Below are positions 1 to 9,245 of a DNA stretch of 64,000 nt, one piece after another. The position numbers and the translations under genes are program-made. The stretch is from contig NZ_MCIA01000034.1 of NCBI RefSeq assembly GCF_003609635.1, positions 124,001 to 188,000 of the forward strand, given 5' to 3'. This DNA is from Lacrimispora algidixylanolytica (GTDB lineage Bacteria; Bacillota; Clostridia; Lachnospirales; Lachnospiraceae). The notes beneath the pieces are model-generated. The model saw nothing but the letters and a program-made list of their open reading frames with translations, ran no database searches and was not told the origin of the DNA. Every line of letters starts with the position of its first letter. Position 1 is the first letter of the stretch.

Positions 1-699
1 CTTTCTCCTCTGACGATTCAACGAGCAGGAAGTGGCTATCATGATCCCATTGTAAATCCGGATCAATTTGGCTCCGCCACTGGAATCCGTAAATTACTAA
101 AGGAAAAGGAAGATAATCAAACCAATAGCGATTCAATGTTTTTACAAATTCCAGATTCTGCTAGACAGATTGCAGAAAATAGTTTTCCCTTGTTTCCCGA
201 TGATTTCAGCTCGCTGTTAAATGCTGCTCTCCTTCGATTGTCCATGGAAAATCTCCCCTTTGAACCTTATGCCGATGTCTCTGTGGAGTTAGCTGCAAGG
301 ATAAAAAAACAACTGCCAGATTTTCTCCCATTTGAGGAAAAAATAAGCAGTTTAAAGACCAGACAATATACCTATACACGAATTAGCAGAGCCCTGCTCC
401 ACATTATCTTAGGGATCACCTCTGAGCAGATATCATTAGGGAAAGAAGCTGGATATGCCCCTTATGCAAGAGTTTTAGGGTTTAAAAAAGCCTCTAAAGA
501 TCTGATGGGACAAATAAAAACGAGAGGGAGCATCCCTCTCATCGCCAAGACAGCTGGTGCAGAATCAAATCTATCCGAATTGGCTGGCTCTATGCTCCGG
601 AGGGATTTTTACTGTTCCCATATCTATCAAACTGTCCTTCAGAATAAATATCATATTAATAATAAGAATGAATTCACCCGCTCCGTCATCATCTTATGA
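1..699 (+). CDS. tmcAL: tRNA(Met) cytidine acetate ligase TmcAL, C-terminal part
   Basis: The gene is cut by the window start. The reading frame is open from base 1 and stops at a TGA at 697-699, leaving about 232 residues. The first residues contain IQRAGSGYHD and, soon after, FGSATGIRKLL, which are typical of the TmcAL/YlbM family. This family uses ATP and acetate to make N4-acetylcytidine at the wobble base of elongator tRNA-Met. The N-terminal nucleotidyltransferase HIGH region lies outside the window. The gene is convergent with the NUDIX gene and the two coding ends overlap by 6 bp. A hairpin at 681-707 lies in that overlap. The family call rests on the motifs and on the long helical C-terminal part. 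Confidence 0.85.
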   Translation, partial: LSPLTIQRAGSGYHDPIVNPDQFGSATGIRKLLKEKEDNQTNSDSMFLQIPDSARQIAENSFPLFPDDFSSLLNAALLRLSMENLPFEPYADVSVELAARIKKQLPDFLPFEEKISSLKTRQYTYTRISRALLHIILGITSEQISLGKEAGYAPYARVLGFKKASKDLMGQIKTRGSIPLIAKTAGAESNLSELAGSMLRRDFYCSHIYQTVLQNKYHINNKNEFTRSVIIL

Positions 700-707
700 T
701 GGCGGAG
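681..707. terminator. Hairpin in convergent overlap
   Basis: CTCCGTCATCAT pairs with ATGATGGCGGAG with one wobble, around a 3-nt loop. It lies where the tmcAL and NUDIX genes meet tail to tail. No clear T-tract follows on either side, so a terminator role is inferred from position only. Confidence 0.4.
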
Positions 708-1200
708 TTATAAATGCACAAATGGAGTCTTTATATAGAAGAAAGCGTGTTTTTGGAACAACAATCCCCTGATCCCACATGGCAAGAAGCTCATGAAACG
801 TAACAAACTTAGCATCTACCACTTCTTCTGGCTGTAGGGTCAAATCCTCCACGGAAACCTCCTGGCGGGTAATGTATGTATCCACAAACCGGTCTTTACA
901 CTGGATGGTATGAATCAGATTAAGATCTTCCTCCCTGACATGAATACCAGTCTCTTCGGCTAATTCTCGTACCGCACCTTGAAGGCTTGTTTCTCCTTCC
1001 AGTACGGATCCTCCACTGCATTCCCACATCAAGCCATAGGCTTTCTTTGGATGTCTTCTGGTAATTAAAACATTTCCTAATCCATCTACAACCCAAATAT
1101 CAGAAATAAGGTGATACTCTCCCTCTTCCATGGGGACTCCTCTAACGTGAGTCTTACCAGTTTTTCTTCTGCCTTCATCATAAACGTCCCAAAGCTCCAT
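694..1200 (-). CDS. NUDIX hydrolase
   Basis: The protein has 168 aa. A complete Nudix box spans about residues 64-86: GGSVLEGE, then a spacer, then RELAEETGI. The Nudix box binds divalent metal and cleaves a nucleoside diphosphate linked to another group. The N-terminal part (DVYDEGRRKTG) resembles the YfcD / isopentenyl-diphosphate isomerase-like subgroup, but the substrate cannot be told from sequence. It is the last gene of a minus-strand run and its stop codon overlaps the end of tmcAL by 6 bp. Confidence 0.85.
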   Translation of the reverse strand: MELWDVYDEGRRKTGKTHVRGVPMEEGEYHLISDIWVVDGLGNVLITRRHPKKAYGLMWECSGGSVLEGETSLQGAVRELAEETGIHVREEDLNLIHTIQCKDRFVDTYITRQEVSVEDLTLQPEEVVDAKFVTFHELLAMWDQGIVVPKTRFLLYKDSICAFITPPS

Positions 1201-1237
1201 CAGCCATTCCTCCTGCCATAAGCATCAATCCATATGG

Positions 1238-1582
1238 TTAAAAGTTCGTTCCATTCCAGCCCCAGTGTTCTACTTCTTCATATTTAATATATATCTTATC
1301 TTGAGAGATTCCAACAACATCTCGGTAAATCTTGCTAATTTCTTCGGTCAAGCGATCATAATCACGATCGGTTGCGTGCCCAAATATCTTCACCTCAACA
1401 AAAGCCATCCTAGTATTGTTCTTTCCTTTAAAGTAAAGGGAACAGTCATCCTCAAGATTTACCATCAGCCAATTTTCAGACTTTCCAGGTATCAGGCTGA
1501 TTGCTTGGCCAAGTTTTGTCTTTAAAACCTCTTTTGCCTCATCGGATAACGGAACATTCACTTTTGAATTAATAAAAGGCAT
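1238..1582 (-). CDS. MIF/tautomerase superfamily protein
   Basis: The protein has 114 aa, the usual length for macrophage migration inhibitory factor-like tautomerases. It begins MPFI, so Pro2 becomes the N-terminal catalytic proline after Met removal, as in the family. The pattern of N-terminal strand, helix, and a late SQDKIYIKYEEVEHWGWNG segment also fits MIF-type phenylpyruvate tautomerases. The physiological substrate in bacteria is not known. It lies between the methyltransferase and NUDIX genes on the same strand. Confidence 0.75.
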   Translation of the reverse strand: MPFINSKVNVPLSDEAKEVLKTKLGQAISLIPGKSENWLMVNLEDDCSLYFKGKNNTRMAFVEVKIFGHATDRDYDRLTEEISKIYRDVVGISQDKIYIKYEEVEHWGWNGTNF

Positions 1583-1660
1583 GATATACCTCCTTCATTT
1601 AAATAGTTTCCTATATCAAATTATATCATACACGGATGAAATTTTCTATCTTTCCAAGCA

Positions 1661-2833
1661 TTACACTTCTTTTTCTGCGAAAAGCCTTGGCAAGGTCAGA
1701 TTACAATTAAGAGACTCCATGATTTTCTTCATCTCGTTTTGATTATCCTTTTTCTCACCCTGTTTTACCCCACGGATCAAAATGTTTTTTGGAGTATGTT
1801 CCATATCAACGAACTCTAGTATCTGAGTACGGTATCCCTGGTTTTCTAATATTTCAGCCCGCAAAGCATCGGTATAAAGTGCAGCCATCCGCTCTTTTAC
1901 AATTCCGTACTGAAAGATGGGGGCCATCAAATCATTTTTCATCTGACGGTTCAACTCATGCTGACAGCATGGAACTGATAATATGACAGAAGCACCCCAG
2001 TTCACTGCTTTAAAAAGTGCATAATCGGTAGCCGTATCACAAGCGTGAAGAGTTACTACCATATCTACATGATCTACCCCTTCATAAGAAGCGATGTCTC
2101 CATGATAAAAATTCAGCTTATGGTATCCATATTCTTCTTTTAACTGGTTACATTTATCGATGACAGTTTGCTTTAGATCCAATCCGATGATACGAATAGG
2201 ATAACCTTTTAACTCATGAAGATAATAATACATGGCAAAGGTTAAATAGGATTTTCCACAGCCAAAGTCAATGATTACATTTTCTTTGTCTGAATGCAGC
2301 TTCGGCAGGATATCCTCTATAAATTCCAAAAACCGATTAATCTGGCGAAACTTATCGTATCTGGATCTGACAATCTTACCTTCTTCTGTCATAACTCCCA
2401 GATCCACAAGAAATGGGACACGGATTCCTTCTTCTAAGATATAGCTTTTCTGTCTATTATGTTCAGGTACAAAAGAAGCAGCTTCCATCTTAGGCTGCTG
2501 CCGCTTCTCCTTTATGCTCAATGTGCCTTTTTTACTGACCAAAACTCTCAACTGGCCCTTATTAGAGTCAAGCTCCATTTGCCGTAGCTTGTCCTCTAGC
2601 AGATCCGCCAGATAGTCTGAGCACTCCATGACTGAGAGATTCTTGTGAAATGCCTGATTTCCAATCAGCTCTTCCGCCTGAAATACCACATCGCCCTTTA
2701 GGCGGAGGGGACGTATCTTTACTTTAGAGATCCCCTCTTTGCCTACCGGATTACTGACTACGATACGGAGCAAGGCTTCGTCAAGATATTTCTGGGCAGT
2801 ATGAATTAAATGTTCTCTTTCTTTTTGTTCCAT
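1661..2833 (-). CDS. Class I SAM-dependent methyltransferase (RNA-type, Methyltransf_32-like)
   Basis: The protein has 390 aa. An N-terminal domain of about 180 residues precedes a Rossmann methyltransferase core. The SAM-binding motif I is IIDFGCGKSYL around residues 187-197. It is followed by GLDLKQTVIDKC and, later, LHACDTATDYAL and SVPCCQHEL. This set is typical of the GSTCD-like / Methyltransf_32 group, some of which are thought to act on RNA; the substrate here is unknown. The start has a purine-rich RBS (GGAAAGG). The gene follows UPF0210 on the same strand with a gap of about 60 bp. Confidence 0.75.
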   Translation of the reverse strand: MEQKEREHLIHTAQKYLDEALLRIVVSNPVGKEGISKVKIRPLRLKGDVVFQAEELIGNQAFHKNLSVMECSDYLADLLEDKLRQMELDSNKGQLRVLVSKKGTLSIKEKRQQPKMEAASFVPEHNRQKSYILEEGIRVPFLVDLGVMTEEGKIVRSRYDKFRQINRFLEFIEDILPKLHSDKENVIIDFGCGKSYLTFAMYYYLHELKGYPIRIIGLDLKQTVIDKCNQLKEEYGYHKLNFYHGDIASYEGVDHVDMVVTLHACDTATDYALFKAVNWGASVILSVPCCQHELNRQMKNDLMAPIFQYGIVKERMAALYTDALRAEILENQGYRTQILEFVDMEHTPKNILIRGVKQGEKKDNQNEMKKIMESLNCNLTLPRLFAEKEV

Positions 2834-2892
2834 CTAATCAAGCCTTTCCTTTCTCCTTATTACAAAACTTTTTATGGCTAACGCTTAAAAGC

Positions 2893-4257
2893 TTAGTTTT
2901 TAAAACTATGGATAGGAGCAGGGATTCTTCCCCCTCTGCTTATAAATTTCTCACAGGAGTATTTATTTACAGTCATAACTGGTGCATATCCAAGAAGACC
3001 ACCAAATTCCACGGTTTCTCCTACGGACTTTCCAATTACCGGAATAATACGTACAGCAGTAGTTTTCTGGTTGATCATGCCAATCGCGGACTCATCTGCT
3101 ATGATCCCGGAAATCGTAGAAGCCGGAGTATCTCCAGGAATTGCGATCATATCAAGTCCTACAGAGCATACACAAGACATTGCTTCCAACTTTTCTAAGT
3201 TAAGAGCACCCATGGCTACTGCATCAATCATTCCCTGATCTTCACTGACTGGTATAAATGCACCGCTTAATCCGCCGACATAAGAAGATGCCATAACGCC
3301 GCCTTTTTTCACCTGATCATTTAATAATGCAAGAGCTGCGGTTGTTCCAGGAGCACCAACACGCTCCAGACCGATTTCTTCCAGTATCTCTGCAACGCTG
3401 TCCCCAATAGCAGGAGTCGGAGCAAGAGAAAGATCAATGATACCAAAAGGTACATTCAAGCGCTTAGAAGCTTCCTGGGCAACAAGCTGTCCCACACGTG
3501 TAATCTTAAATGCAGTCTTTTTAATTGTCTCACAAAGAACCTCAAAATTCTGTCCTCTTGCAGATTCAATGGCAGTTTTAACAACACCTGGACCACTTAC
3601 ACCTACGTTGATAATGACATCCGCTTCCGTAACACCGTGGAACGCTCCGGCCATAAATGGATTATCATCCGGCGCATTGCAAAATACAACTAGTTTGGCA
3701 CAGCCAAGAGAATCGATTTCCTTTGTCTCTTCTGCGGTTTCAAGTACAATCTTACCCATAAGAGCTACGGCATCCATGTTGATACCCGCCTTAGTGGAGC
3801 CTACATTTACAGAGCTACATACCCGATCCGTACATGCAAGCGCTTTTGGTATAGAACGGATTAAAAGCTCATCAGCAGTGGTCATTCCTTTGCTTACCAG
3901 CGCAGAGTATCCACCGATAAAGTTAACCCCCACTTCCTTTGCTGCACGGTCTAGAGTCTTAGCAATGGTCACGAAATCTTCCGGTTTTTTGCATGCGGAG
4001 CCACCTACCAATGCGATAGGAGTTACAGAGATTCGCTTGTTTACAATAGGGATCGCAAAATCTTTCTCAATTTCCTTTCCAACGGAAACAAGATCCTTCG
4101 CAACTGTTGTTATCTTACGATATATCTTTTCATTTACTGCATCTAAGTCGCTATCACAGCAGTCTAGAAGGCTGATACCCATGGTAATCGTGCGCACATC
4201 AAGCAGCTCCTGCTCAATCATCTTATTGGTTTCGTTCACTTCAAACATATTTAACAT
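2893..4257 (-). CDS. UPF0210 (PFL-like) family protein
   Basis: The protein has 454 aa, the full length of the UPF0210 family. This family has a fold related to pyruvate formate-lyase/glycyl-radical enzymes but no established reaction. Typical segments are visible, such as [13 protein letters not shown] near the N-terminus and [10 protein letters not shown]. The gene sits 37 bp downstream of an ACT-domain gene; this pairing is conserved across Firmicutes and suggests an amino-acid-sensing partner. An alternative start three codons in (MFEVNE) cannot be excluded. Confidence 0.85.
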   Translation of the reverse strand: MLNMFEVNETNKMIEQELLDVRTITMGISLLDCCDSDLDAVNEKIYRKITTVAKDLVSVGKEIEKDFAIPIVNKRISVTPIALVGGSACKKPEDFVTIAKTLDRAAKEVGVNFIGGYSALVSKGMTTADELLIRSIPKALACTDRVCSSVNVGSTKAGINMDAVALMGKIVLETAEETKEIDSLGCAKLVVFCNAPDDNPFMAGAFHGVTEADVIINVGVSGPGVVKTAIESARGQNFEVLCETIKKTAFKITRVGQLVAQEASKRLNVPFGIIDLSLAPTPAIGDSVAEILEEIGLERVGAPGTTAALALLNDQVKKGGVMASSYVGGLSGAFIPVSEDQGMIDAVAMGALNLEKLEAMSCVCSVGLDMIAIPGDTPASTISGIIADESAIGMINQKTTAVRIIPVIGKSVGETVEFGGLLGYAPVMTVNKYSCEKFISRGGRIPAPIHSFKN

Positions 4258-4294
4258 ATCGGGGACCCATCCTTTTCTTATGCCTAGCTGTTCA

Positions 4295-4567
4295 TTAGAT
4301 TCGGTGCATTTTTGTAAATATTTCTTCTCTCTGGCATTTAACCTTTACACCAATCTCATCACCAAGCTGTTCGAGTTCATCAGCAATCGCTCCAAAGGAC
4401 TTTAAGGAATTATCCATATCAACAATCATCATCATATTGAAGAATCCCTGTACGATAGTTTGAGAAATATCCAAGATATTTACCTGATTGTCCGCCAAAT
4501 ATGTACAGATTTTTGCAATGATCCCAACGGTGTCTTTTCCAACTACAGTAATAATCGTCTTATTCAT
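4295..4567 (-). CDS. ACT domain protein (UPF0237)
   Basis: The protein has 90 aa and consists of one or two ACT-like beta-alpha-beta units. It begins [20 protein letters not shown], the GcvR/UPF0237 style start with a D-x-x-G-I-I loop that binds small ligands such as amino acids in ACT domains. The RBS is GGAGAG, 4 bp before ATG. It precedes UPF0210 in the same transcript, a conserved pairing of unknown purpose. A role as a regulatory subunit is inference. Confidence 0.85.
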   Translation of the reverse strand: MNKTIITVVGKDTVGIIAKICTYLADNQVNILDISQTIVQGFFNMMMIVDMDNSLKSFGAIADELEQLGDEIGVKVKCQREEIFTKMHRI

Positions 4568-4584
4568 AATGCTCTCCTCTTTGC

Positions 4585-5382
4585 TTATATAGTGATTATT
4601 TCCGATATCTGATCCCTTTTTGCAACAGCGATGGAAAAATCAGATGCCTGAAATGGGTTATCGCCTTCTGTGATTTCCAGCTTTACCGTCTCGTAAGCCA
4701 GCTCCTCATAGTTATTTTCTTTGCTCAAATGGCCAAGCAGAATCTTCTTCAAATTAGCATGGAGAAGACAGCTTAATAGCCTGCCTGCATTTTCATTGGA
4801 CAAATGTCCATGATCTCCCATAATCCTACGTTTTAAATAATATGGATATGGTCCTGCCTGGAGCATGTTTACATCGTGGTTGGACTCCAAAAGAAGAGCA
4901 TCCAGTCCCTGAAGATTTTCAATAATATACTGGTCAAAGTGACCCATATCCGTAGCCACTGCCACCGACTTATGTCCGTGCTGCACGCGATAAGCCACTG
5001 GATTTGCCGCATCATGGTCAATCGAAAACGGCTTTACATCCAAATCCCCTAACTGAAAATCTACATCAGGGTGTATGGCACGAAAAAGTTCTTGGGGATA
5101 TTCTCCCAGACTCTTTTGCTTTGATATTTCCTCTAAAGTTTCTTTTGTTGCGTAAATAGGGACACCATACTTTCTGGCGAGAACTCCAAGTCCCTTTGTA
5201 TGATCGGAATGCTCATGAGTAATTACAATTCCTGTCAGCTCGCTTCCTTTGACACCGACTTCATTTAATCCCTGCTCAATCCGTTTGTTGCTAATACCTG
5301 CATCCACCAGGATATGGGTGGTGTCAGAGCCTACGTAAATGCAGTTTCCACTGCTTCCACTTGCAATGCTTACCAGTCTCAT
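4585..5382 (-). CDS. MBL-fold metallohydrolase, YycJ/WalJ-like
   Basis: The protein has 265 aa. It starts MRLVSIASGSSGNC, and carries the metal-binding motif THEHSDH at residues 55-61, followed by DxGH and GHLS-type histidines further on. This is the architecture of YycJ/WalJ, a predicted exonuclease-like MBL enzyme often linked to the WalRK system; here it lies with polA and coaE instead. Its start overlaps the coaE stop by 4 bp, so the two are translationally coupled. Confidence 0.8.
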   Translation of the reverse strand: MRLVSIASGSSGNCIYVGSDTTHILVDAGISNKRIEQGLNEVGVKGSELTGIVITHEHSDHTKGLGVLARKYGVPIYATKETLEEISKQKSLGEYPQELFRAIHPDVDFQLGDLDVKPFSIDHDAANPVAYRVQHGHKSVAVATDMGHFDQYIIENLQGLDALLLESNHDVNMLQAGPYPYYLKRRIMGDHGHLSNENAGRLLSCLLHANLKKILLGHLSKENNYEELAYETVKLEITEGDNPFQASDFSIAVAKRDQISEIITI

Positions 5383-5972
5383 GATTCTCTCTGTCCCCTG
5401 TTATTCAATATTTGCGCCAGCTGGTTCCTGATCTCTTCAATAGAACCATCATTTCTGATGACCCGGTCGCAACGGGCCAGATATTCTGATTCGGCAGCCT
5501 GACTCGCCATGATGCGCTCCGAGTGCTCCTTTTCATAACCCCTGTTTTCAAAAAGTCGGCGAATTCTTACTTGTTCTGATGCATAAACATACCACATTTC
5601 ATCATAACCAATATCCGCTTTTTCACCCATAATTGCAAATTCTACCACAATAAGCTTCTCTTGGGAAGAAGAAATTTTACCCTTTATGAATTTCCATACA
5701 AGAGGATGTATAATTCCATCAACCGCTTTCCTGATTCGGTCGTCCTGGAAAATGCATTTAGAAAGAATTTGCCGGTCAATTGAGCCATCTGGCTTTAAGA
5801 TATTCTCTCCTAAAGCCTTGGTGATCAACTCATACCCTTCTCTTCCTTGCTCCATTAATTCCCTGGCAACCTCATCGGCCTTTATCACTTGTGCGTTGTA
5901 TTCATTATTTAATATAGAAAGAACCAGGCTCTTTCCTGCGCCTACCCCACCTGTTAATCCGATTACTCTCAT
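5379..5972 (-). CDS. coaE: Dephospho-CoA kinase
   Basis: The protein has 197 aa, a normal CoaE length. The P-loop GLTGGVGAGKS is at residues 5-15, followed by the KADEVARELM segment that matches the substrate-binding DAD-like region of the family. CoaE phosphorylates the ribose 3'-hydroxyl of dephospho-CoA in the last step of CoA synthesis. The gene lies 17 bp after polA and overlaps the walJ-like gene by 4 bp. The polA-coaE order is common in Firmicutes. Confidence 0.93.
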   Translation of the reverse strand: MRVIGLTGGVGAGKSLVLSILNNEYNAQVIKADEVARELMEQGREGYELITKALGENILKPDGSIDRQILSKCIFQDDRIRKAVDGIIHPLVWKFIKGKISSSQEKLIVVEFAIMGEKADIGYDEMWYVYASEQVRIRRLFENRGYEKEHSERIMASQAAESEYLARCDRVIRNDGSIEEIRNQLAQILNNRGQRES

Positions 5973-5989
5973 GTTCTTTCACCAGTTCC

Positions 5990-8521
5990 TTATTTTGCGT
6001 CAAACCATGATTCACCCACGTTGGCTTCCACCTCAAGGGATACGTCCAAATCTGCCGCATGGATCATCTCATTTGTCAAAAGTTCTTTTACGTCTTCAAG
6101 TTCATCTTGATACGCTTCAATTAAAAGTTCATCATGGACCTGAAGAACAATTCGTGACTTTAATCCCTGCTTTTTAAGCGCTTGATCCACCCGTATCATG
6201 GCTATCTTTATAATATCTGCTGCCGTTCCTTGTATAGGAGAATTCATAGCTACTCTCTCTCCAAAGGACCGCTGCATAAAATTCGATGATTTTAACTCTG
6301 GCACCGGACGTCGTCTGCCAAACATACTGACGGCATAACCGCTTTCTTTTGCCTTAGTCACCAGTCCATCTAAGAAGGATTTTACTCCTGGATAGGTCTC
6401 AAAGTATTTTTCGATATATTCTGAAGCTTCTTTTCTGGTGATGCTTAAGCCCTCGCTTAATCCAAAAGAGCTAATTCCATATACAATTCCAAAGTTTACT
6501 GCCTTAGCATTCCTTCTTTGTAGCGTTGTTACTTCATTTAGAGGAATGTGAAACACTTCTGATGCAGTGATGGCATGAATATCCTCTGCCTGCTTATACG
6601 CATTGATGAGACGGGAATCCCCGGACATATGAGCCAATACCCTAAGCTCGATCTGAGAATAATCGGCATCTACAAAGATACAGCCTTCCTTAGGAACAAA
6701 GACCTTTCTTATTTCACGCCCTAGCTCCATTCGAACCGGTATGTTCTGTAAGTTTGGCTCCGTACTGCTGATTCTTCCGGTTGCAGTAATGGTTTGATTA
6801 AAGGTTCCGTGAATCCGCTCATCTGGACCAATATAAGTTGCAAGTCCATCTGCATAGGTTGAATTCAATTTTGTCAATTGTCTGTAATCTAAAATGAGGC
6901 TTACCACCGGATAATCCGATGACAACTTTTCCAGCACATCAGCCGCTGTGGAATAACCTGTCTTTGTCTTTTTGCCCCCTGGAATCTTCATATGATCAAA
7001 GAGCACCTCACCAAGCTGTTTTGGGGAGTTGATGTTAAAGGTTTCTCCCGTTTCTCCATATATCTTTTCTTCCAATTCTTTAATCCGTATCTTTAGCCTA
7101 TCTCCGTATTCCTTTAACCGCTCTCTTTCTACCTGAATACCAGCTGTCTCCATGGAAAAAAGGCTATAAATCAAAGGCATCTCAATCTCATGAAAGAGTG
7201 TTTCCATCTCCTCCCGCTTTAAGGCTTCTATCAGTCGCTCTCCACAAAGATAAGCTACATAAGACAGATAGCAGACATAGGAAACACCATTCTCCCGGTT
7301 ATCAATCATCGCACGTGAAGTGGTAGCTTTTCCTATGAGATCTACTTTCGACGGAACCGTCATATTAAGGTAATCCTCTGCCAGATCTTTGTAGGTGTAA
7401 GAATCCTTTAATGGATTGAGAACATATCCTGCAACGCCAGCATCAATCACTGAGCTGCCTGCATCCAGTTTTAAATAGGGAAGTTGACTCTTTAGATCAA
7501 GAACCGTAACATGTCCTGATTTTTTACAAATTTCCTCTGCCTTGCCAGCCAGATAATCTCTGCTTAAAAGTCCTTCTGGAAGGATGCAGTAAGAATCTGT
7601 TTCCCCAAAGCATAGAGACAGGGCTGATATTGCTTTATCCTCAATGACAAGCTGTAAACCCAGACGATCTGCTGATATACATTTGGAAAATATGTCTTCG
7701 GCCTCTGAAAGATCAGTGACTACATGAAAACTAGCAGATACGGAAGATTCATTTTCATCATCTGGAAATTCTGCTGGAACAAAGTCCATATCCATAATCT
7801 CCTGAATCTCAGCTTCTGAAATGGATTTCGTAAAATCTAGACATAGTTCACAGTCCTCCTTTAGAATAAGAGACGTTTCCTCCTTACGAATCTTGTCCTC
7901 AAATGTCTTAAGGATATCTTTGATTCTAAGAGATTCTACTTCTTCTAAATGTTCGTATAGGTTGGAAACGCTTTCAAACTGCTTGATTAGCTTGCAGGCA
8001 GTTCTTTCTCCTAGTCCTTCGGCTGTTAATAGAGCAAAGACTTCCTTTAGTAACTTTGGCTTCATTCCGTATTCGTTCTGAATGTCTTCTGTGCCATATG
8101 TCTTTAAAAAAAGACCTTCTTCTCCCATTGCCGGAACCTGAATGGTTACATGCTCTGCCGCCGTTTGTAAAAGCCTTCTATCTTTGGTGATTAAGGTTAT
8201 ATCACTATCTTCCTCGCTGTGTTTTTTTGCAAGAGAAGCAAGGATATCAGAGGATTCATACCCTTCCTTTACAAGAACCGTCGCCTTTAAAGACACCGCC
8301 ATCTCTTTTAACCGTTCCTCTTGTGCCTTAAGTTCCTGTTCCACTACAGGACGACTGTTAACGCCAGAAGAGAAGGCTATTGCCAGATAATCTGCTTCCT
8401 TCTTTTCTAAAATCGTCATCAAAAGATTTCGTACTCCATTGGCTCCATCAGCCGGAAGACTATAAAAGGCCTCCTTTATCATGCTGCTTCCATCTATTAA
8501 AACAATTCGTTTTCTGCTCAT
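5990..8521 (-). CDS. polA: DNA polymerase I with degenerate nuclease domains
   Basis: The ATG at 8521 is chosen (843 aa) because AGGAG lies 7 nt upstream; an in-frame ATG 45 bp earlier would overlap the preceding gene. The C-terminal polymerase domain is intact: motif A DADYSQIELR, motif B RRNAKAVNFGIVYG and motif C QVHDELLIE. The N-terminal 5'-nuclease domain keeps LIDGSS and one Asp in ESSDIL, but the usual FD is FS at 50-51. The motif normally written GDxD reads KDRR at 113-116, and the stretch normally holding LMGDxSDNxPG is missing near 165-170. The 3'-5' exonuclease DxE is also absent (ADRLGLQL). It probably polymerises but may lack both nuclease activities. The gene lies upstream of coaE. 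Confidence 0.93.
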   Translation of the reverse strand: MSRKRIVLIDGSSMIKEAFYSLPADGANGVRNLLMTILEKKEADYLAIAFSSGVNSRPVVEQELKAQEERLKEMAVSLKATVLVKEGYESSDILASLAKKHSEEDSDITLITKDRRLLQTAAEHVTIQVPAMGEEGLFLKTYGTEDIQNEYGMKPKLLKEVFALLTAEGLGERTACKLIKQFESVSNLYEHLEEVESLRIKDILKTFEDKIRKEETSLILKEDCELCLDFTKSISEAEIQEIMDMDFVPAEFPDDENESSVSASFHVVTDLSEAEDIFSKCISADRLGLQLVIEDKAISALSLCFGETDSYCILPEGLLSRDYLAGKAEEICKKSGHVTVLDLKSQLPYLKLDAGSSVIDAGVAGYVLNPLKDSYTYKDLAEDYLNMTVPSKVDLIGKATTSRAMIDNRENGVSYVCYLSYVAYLCGERLIEALKREEMETLFHEIEMPLIYSLFSMETAGIQVERERLKEYGDRLKIRIKELEEKIYGETGETFNINSPKQLGEVLFDHMKIPGGKKTKTGYSTAADVLEKLSSDYPVVSLILDYRQLTKLNSTYADGLATYIGPDERIHGTFNQTITATGRISSTEPNLQNIPVRMELGREIRKVFVPKEGCIFVDADYSQIELRVLAHMSGDSRLINAYKQAEDIHAITASEVFHIPLNEVTTLQRRNAKAVNFGIVYGISSFGLSEGLSITRKEASEYIEKYFETYPGVKSFLDGLVTKAKESGYAVSMFGRRRPVPELKSSNFMQRSFGERVAMNSPIQGTAADIIKIAMIRVDQALKKQGLKSRIVLQVHDELLIEAYQDELEDVKELLTNEMIHAADLDVSLEVEANVGESWFDAK

Positions 8522-8532
8522 TTGTTCTCCTA

Positions 8533-8880
8533 TCATAATAAGCCCTGCTGCATCCAGATCCTGCATTGCAATAGGACAGTGATTATCAATGCCATAACAC
8601 TTAATGTGGTCACGGAATACCTTGCTATCTTTATAAGTCTTACAGCCTGGATTCTTTGTCTGGACTGCTCGATGGCGGCTTCAAGAGCGCCTTTTATATT
8701 ATAGTTCCCAGTTTCGGAGTCAAGCTGTCTAATTCCCACTTCTACAGTGAAATAAATTTCCAGTTCATCGCGACAGCCCGGGCAGGATTCCATATGTTCC
8801 AGAAATTCCTTTAGTTCTTCATCTGTAAGTTCATCTCTGATATATGGCATGACGAGACGCTCAGCTTCTTTGCATGTCAA
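8533..8880 (-). CDS. Anti-sigma-like zinc-finger membrane protein (zf-HC2)
   Basis: The protein has 115 aa. A Cys near residue 3 and the H-x3-C-x2-C motif in EHMESCPGCRDEL form the zinc-finger HC2 pattern seen in anti-sigma factors. A single hydrophobic segment, about residues 88-107, should anchor it in the membrane. No sigma factor gene is adjacent, so it may not be a true anti-sigma factor. It ends 11 bp before polA and probably opens this minus-strand operon. Confidence 0.65.
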   Translation of the reverse strand: MTCKEAERLVMPYIRDELTDEELKEFLEHMESCPGCRDELEIYFTVEVGIRQLDSETGNYNIKGALEAAIEQSRQRIQAVRLIKIARYSVTTLSVMALIITVLLQCRIWMQQGLL

Positions 8881-8964
8881 AATCCTGACACCTCCTTAAC
8901 AATATCTTTCATCTATCATACAATATATTTTACCTATTTACAATTTAATAATCATAAAAAACAC

Positions 8965-8993
8965 TTGCCAAATGGAAAATCCTATGATAGAAT
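8965..8993 (+). promoter_or_regulatory. Promoter of tRNA-Leu
   Basis: TTGCCA at 8965-8970 and TAGAAT at 8988-8993 are separated by exactly 17 bp, and the tRNA begins 21 bp later. Confidence 0.75.
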
Positions 8994-9013
8994 AATCATC
9001 GTTGCAGAGAAAA

Positions 9014-9096
9014 GCCGATGTGGCGGAACTGGCAGACGCACTGCACTCAAAATGCAGCGGACAACCTCCGTGCCGGTTCGAATCCGGCCATCGGCA
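9014..9096 (+). tRNA. tRNA-Leu (CAA)
   Basis: The acceptor stem GCCGATG pairs with CATCGGC. The anticodon stem CTGCA/TGCAG encloses the loop CTCAAAA, giving anticodon CAA for UUG. There is a long variable arm as in class II tRNAs, and the T loop is GGTTCGAATCC. The CCA end is not encoded. Confidence 0.96.
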
Positions 9097-9110
9097 CTCT
9101 ATATTGGGCG

Positions 9111-9147
9111 AAAAGAAACCATTCTATTAGACTGGTTTCTTTTTTTT
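9111..9147 (+). terminator. Terminator after tRNA-Leu
   Basis: AAAAGAAACCA pairs with TGGTTTCTTTT, followed by a run of T. It ends the tRNA transcript. Confidence 0.85.
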
Positions 9148-9245
9148 GCAATATACAGGGATTCTCACATTCTTTTTTCCATAGTTTCATAGTTTATGAT
9201 ATACTGATTGTGAATGTGAATAACAAGAAAGGTGGTAATTATCAT

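Noticed and set aside
3437-4405. 322-codon open frame opposite UPF0210
   Set aside because: It is antisense to a well-supported family gene; it has low-complexity Ser/Thr content and no RBS.
9018-9245. Open frame extending the lipoprotein gene upstream into tRNA-Leu
   Set aside because: The tRNA and its terminator occupy this stretch, and the RBS and signal peptide place the start at 9246.
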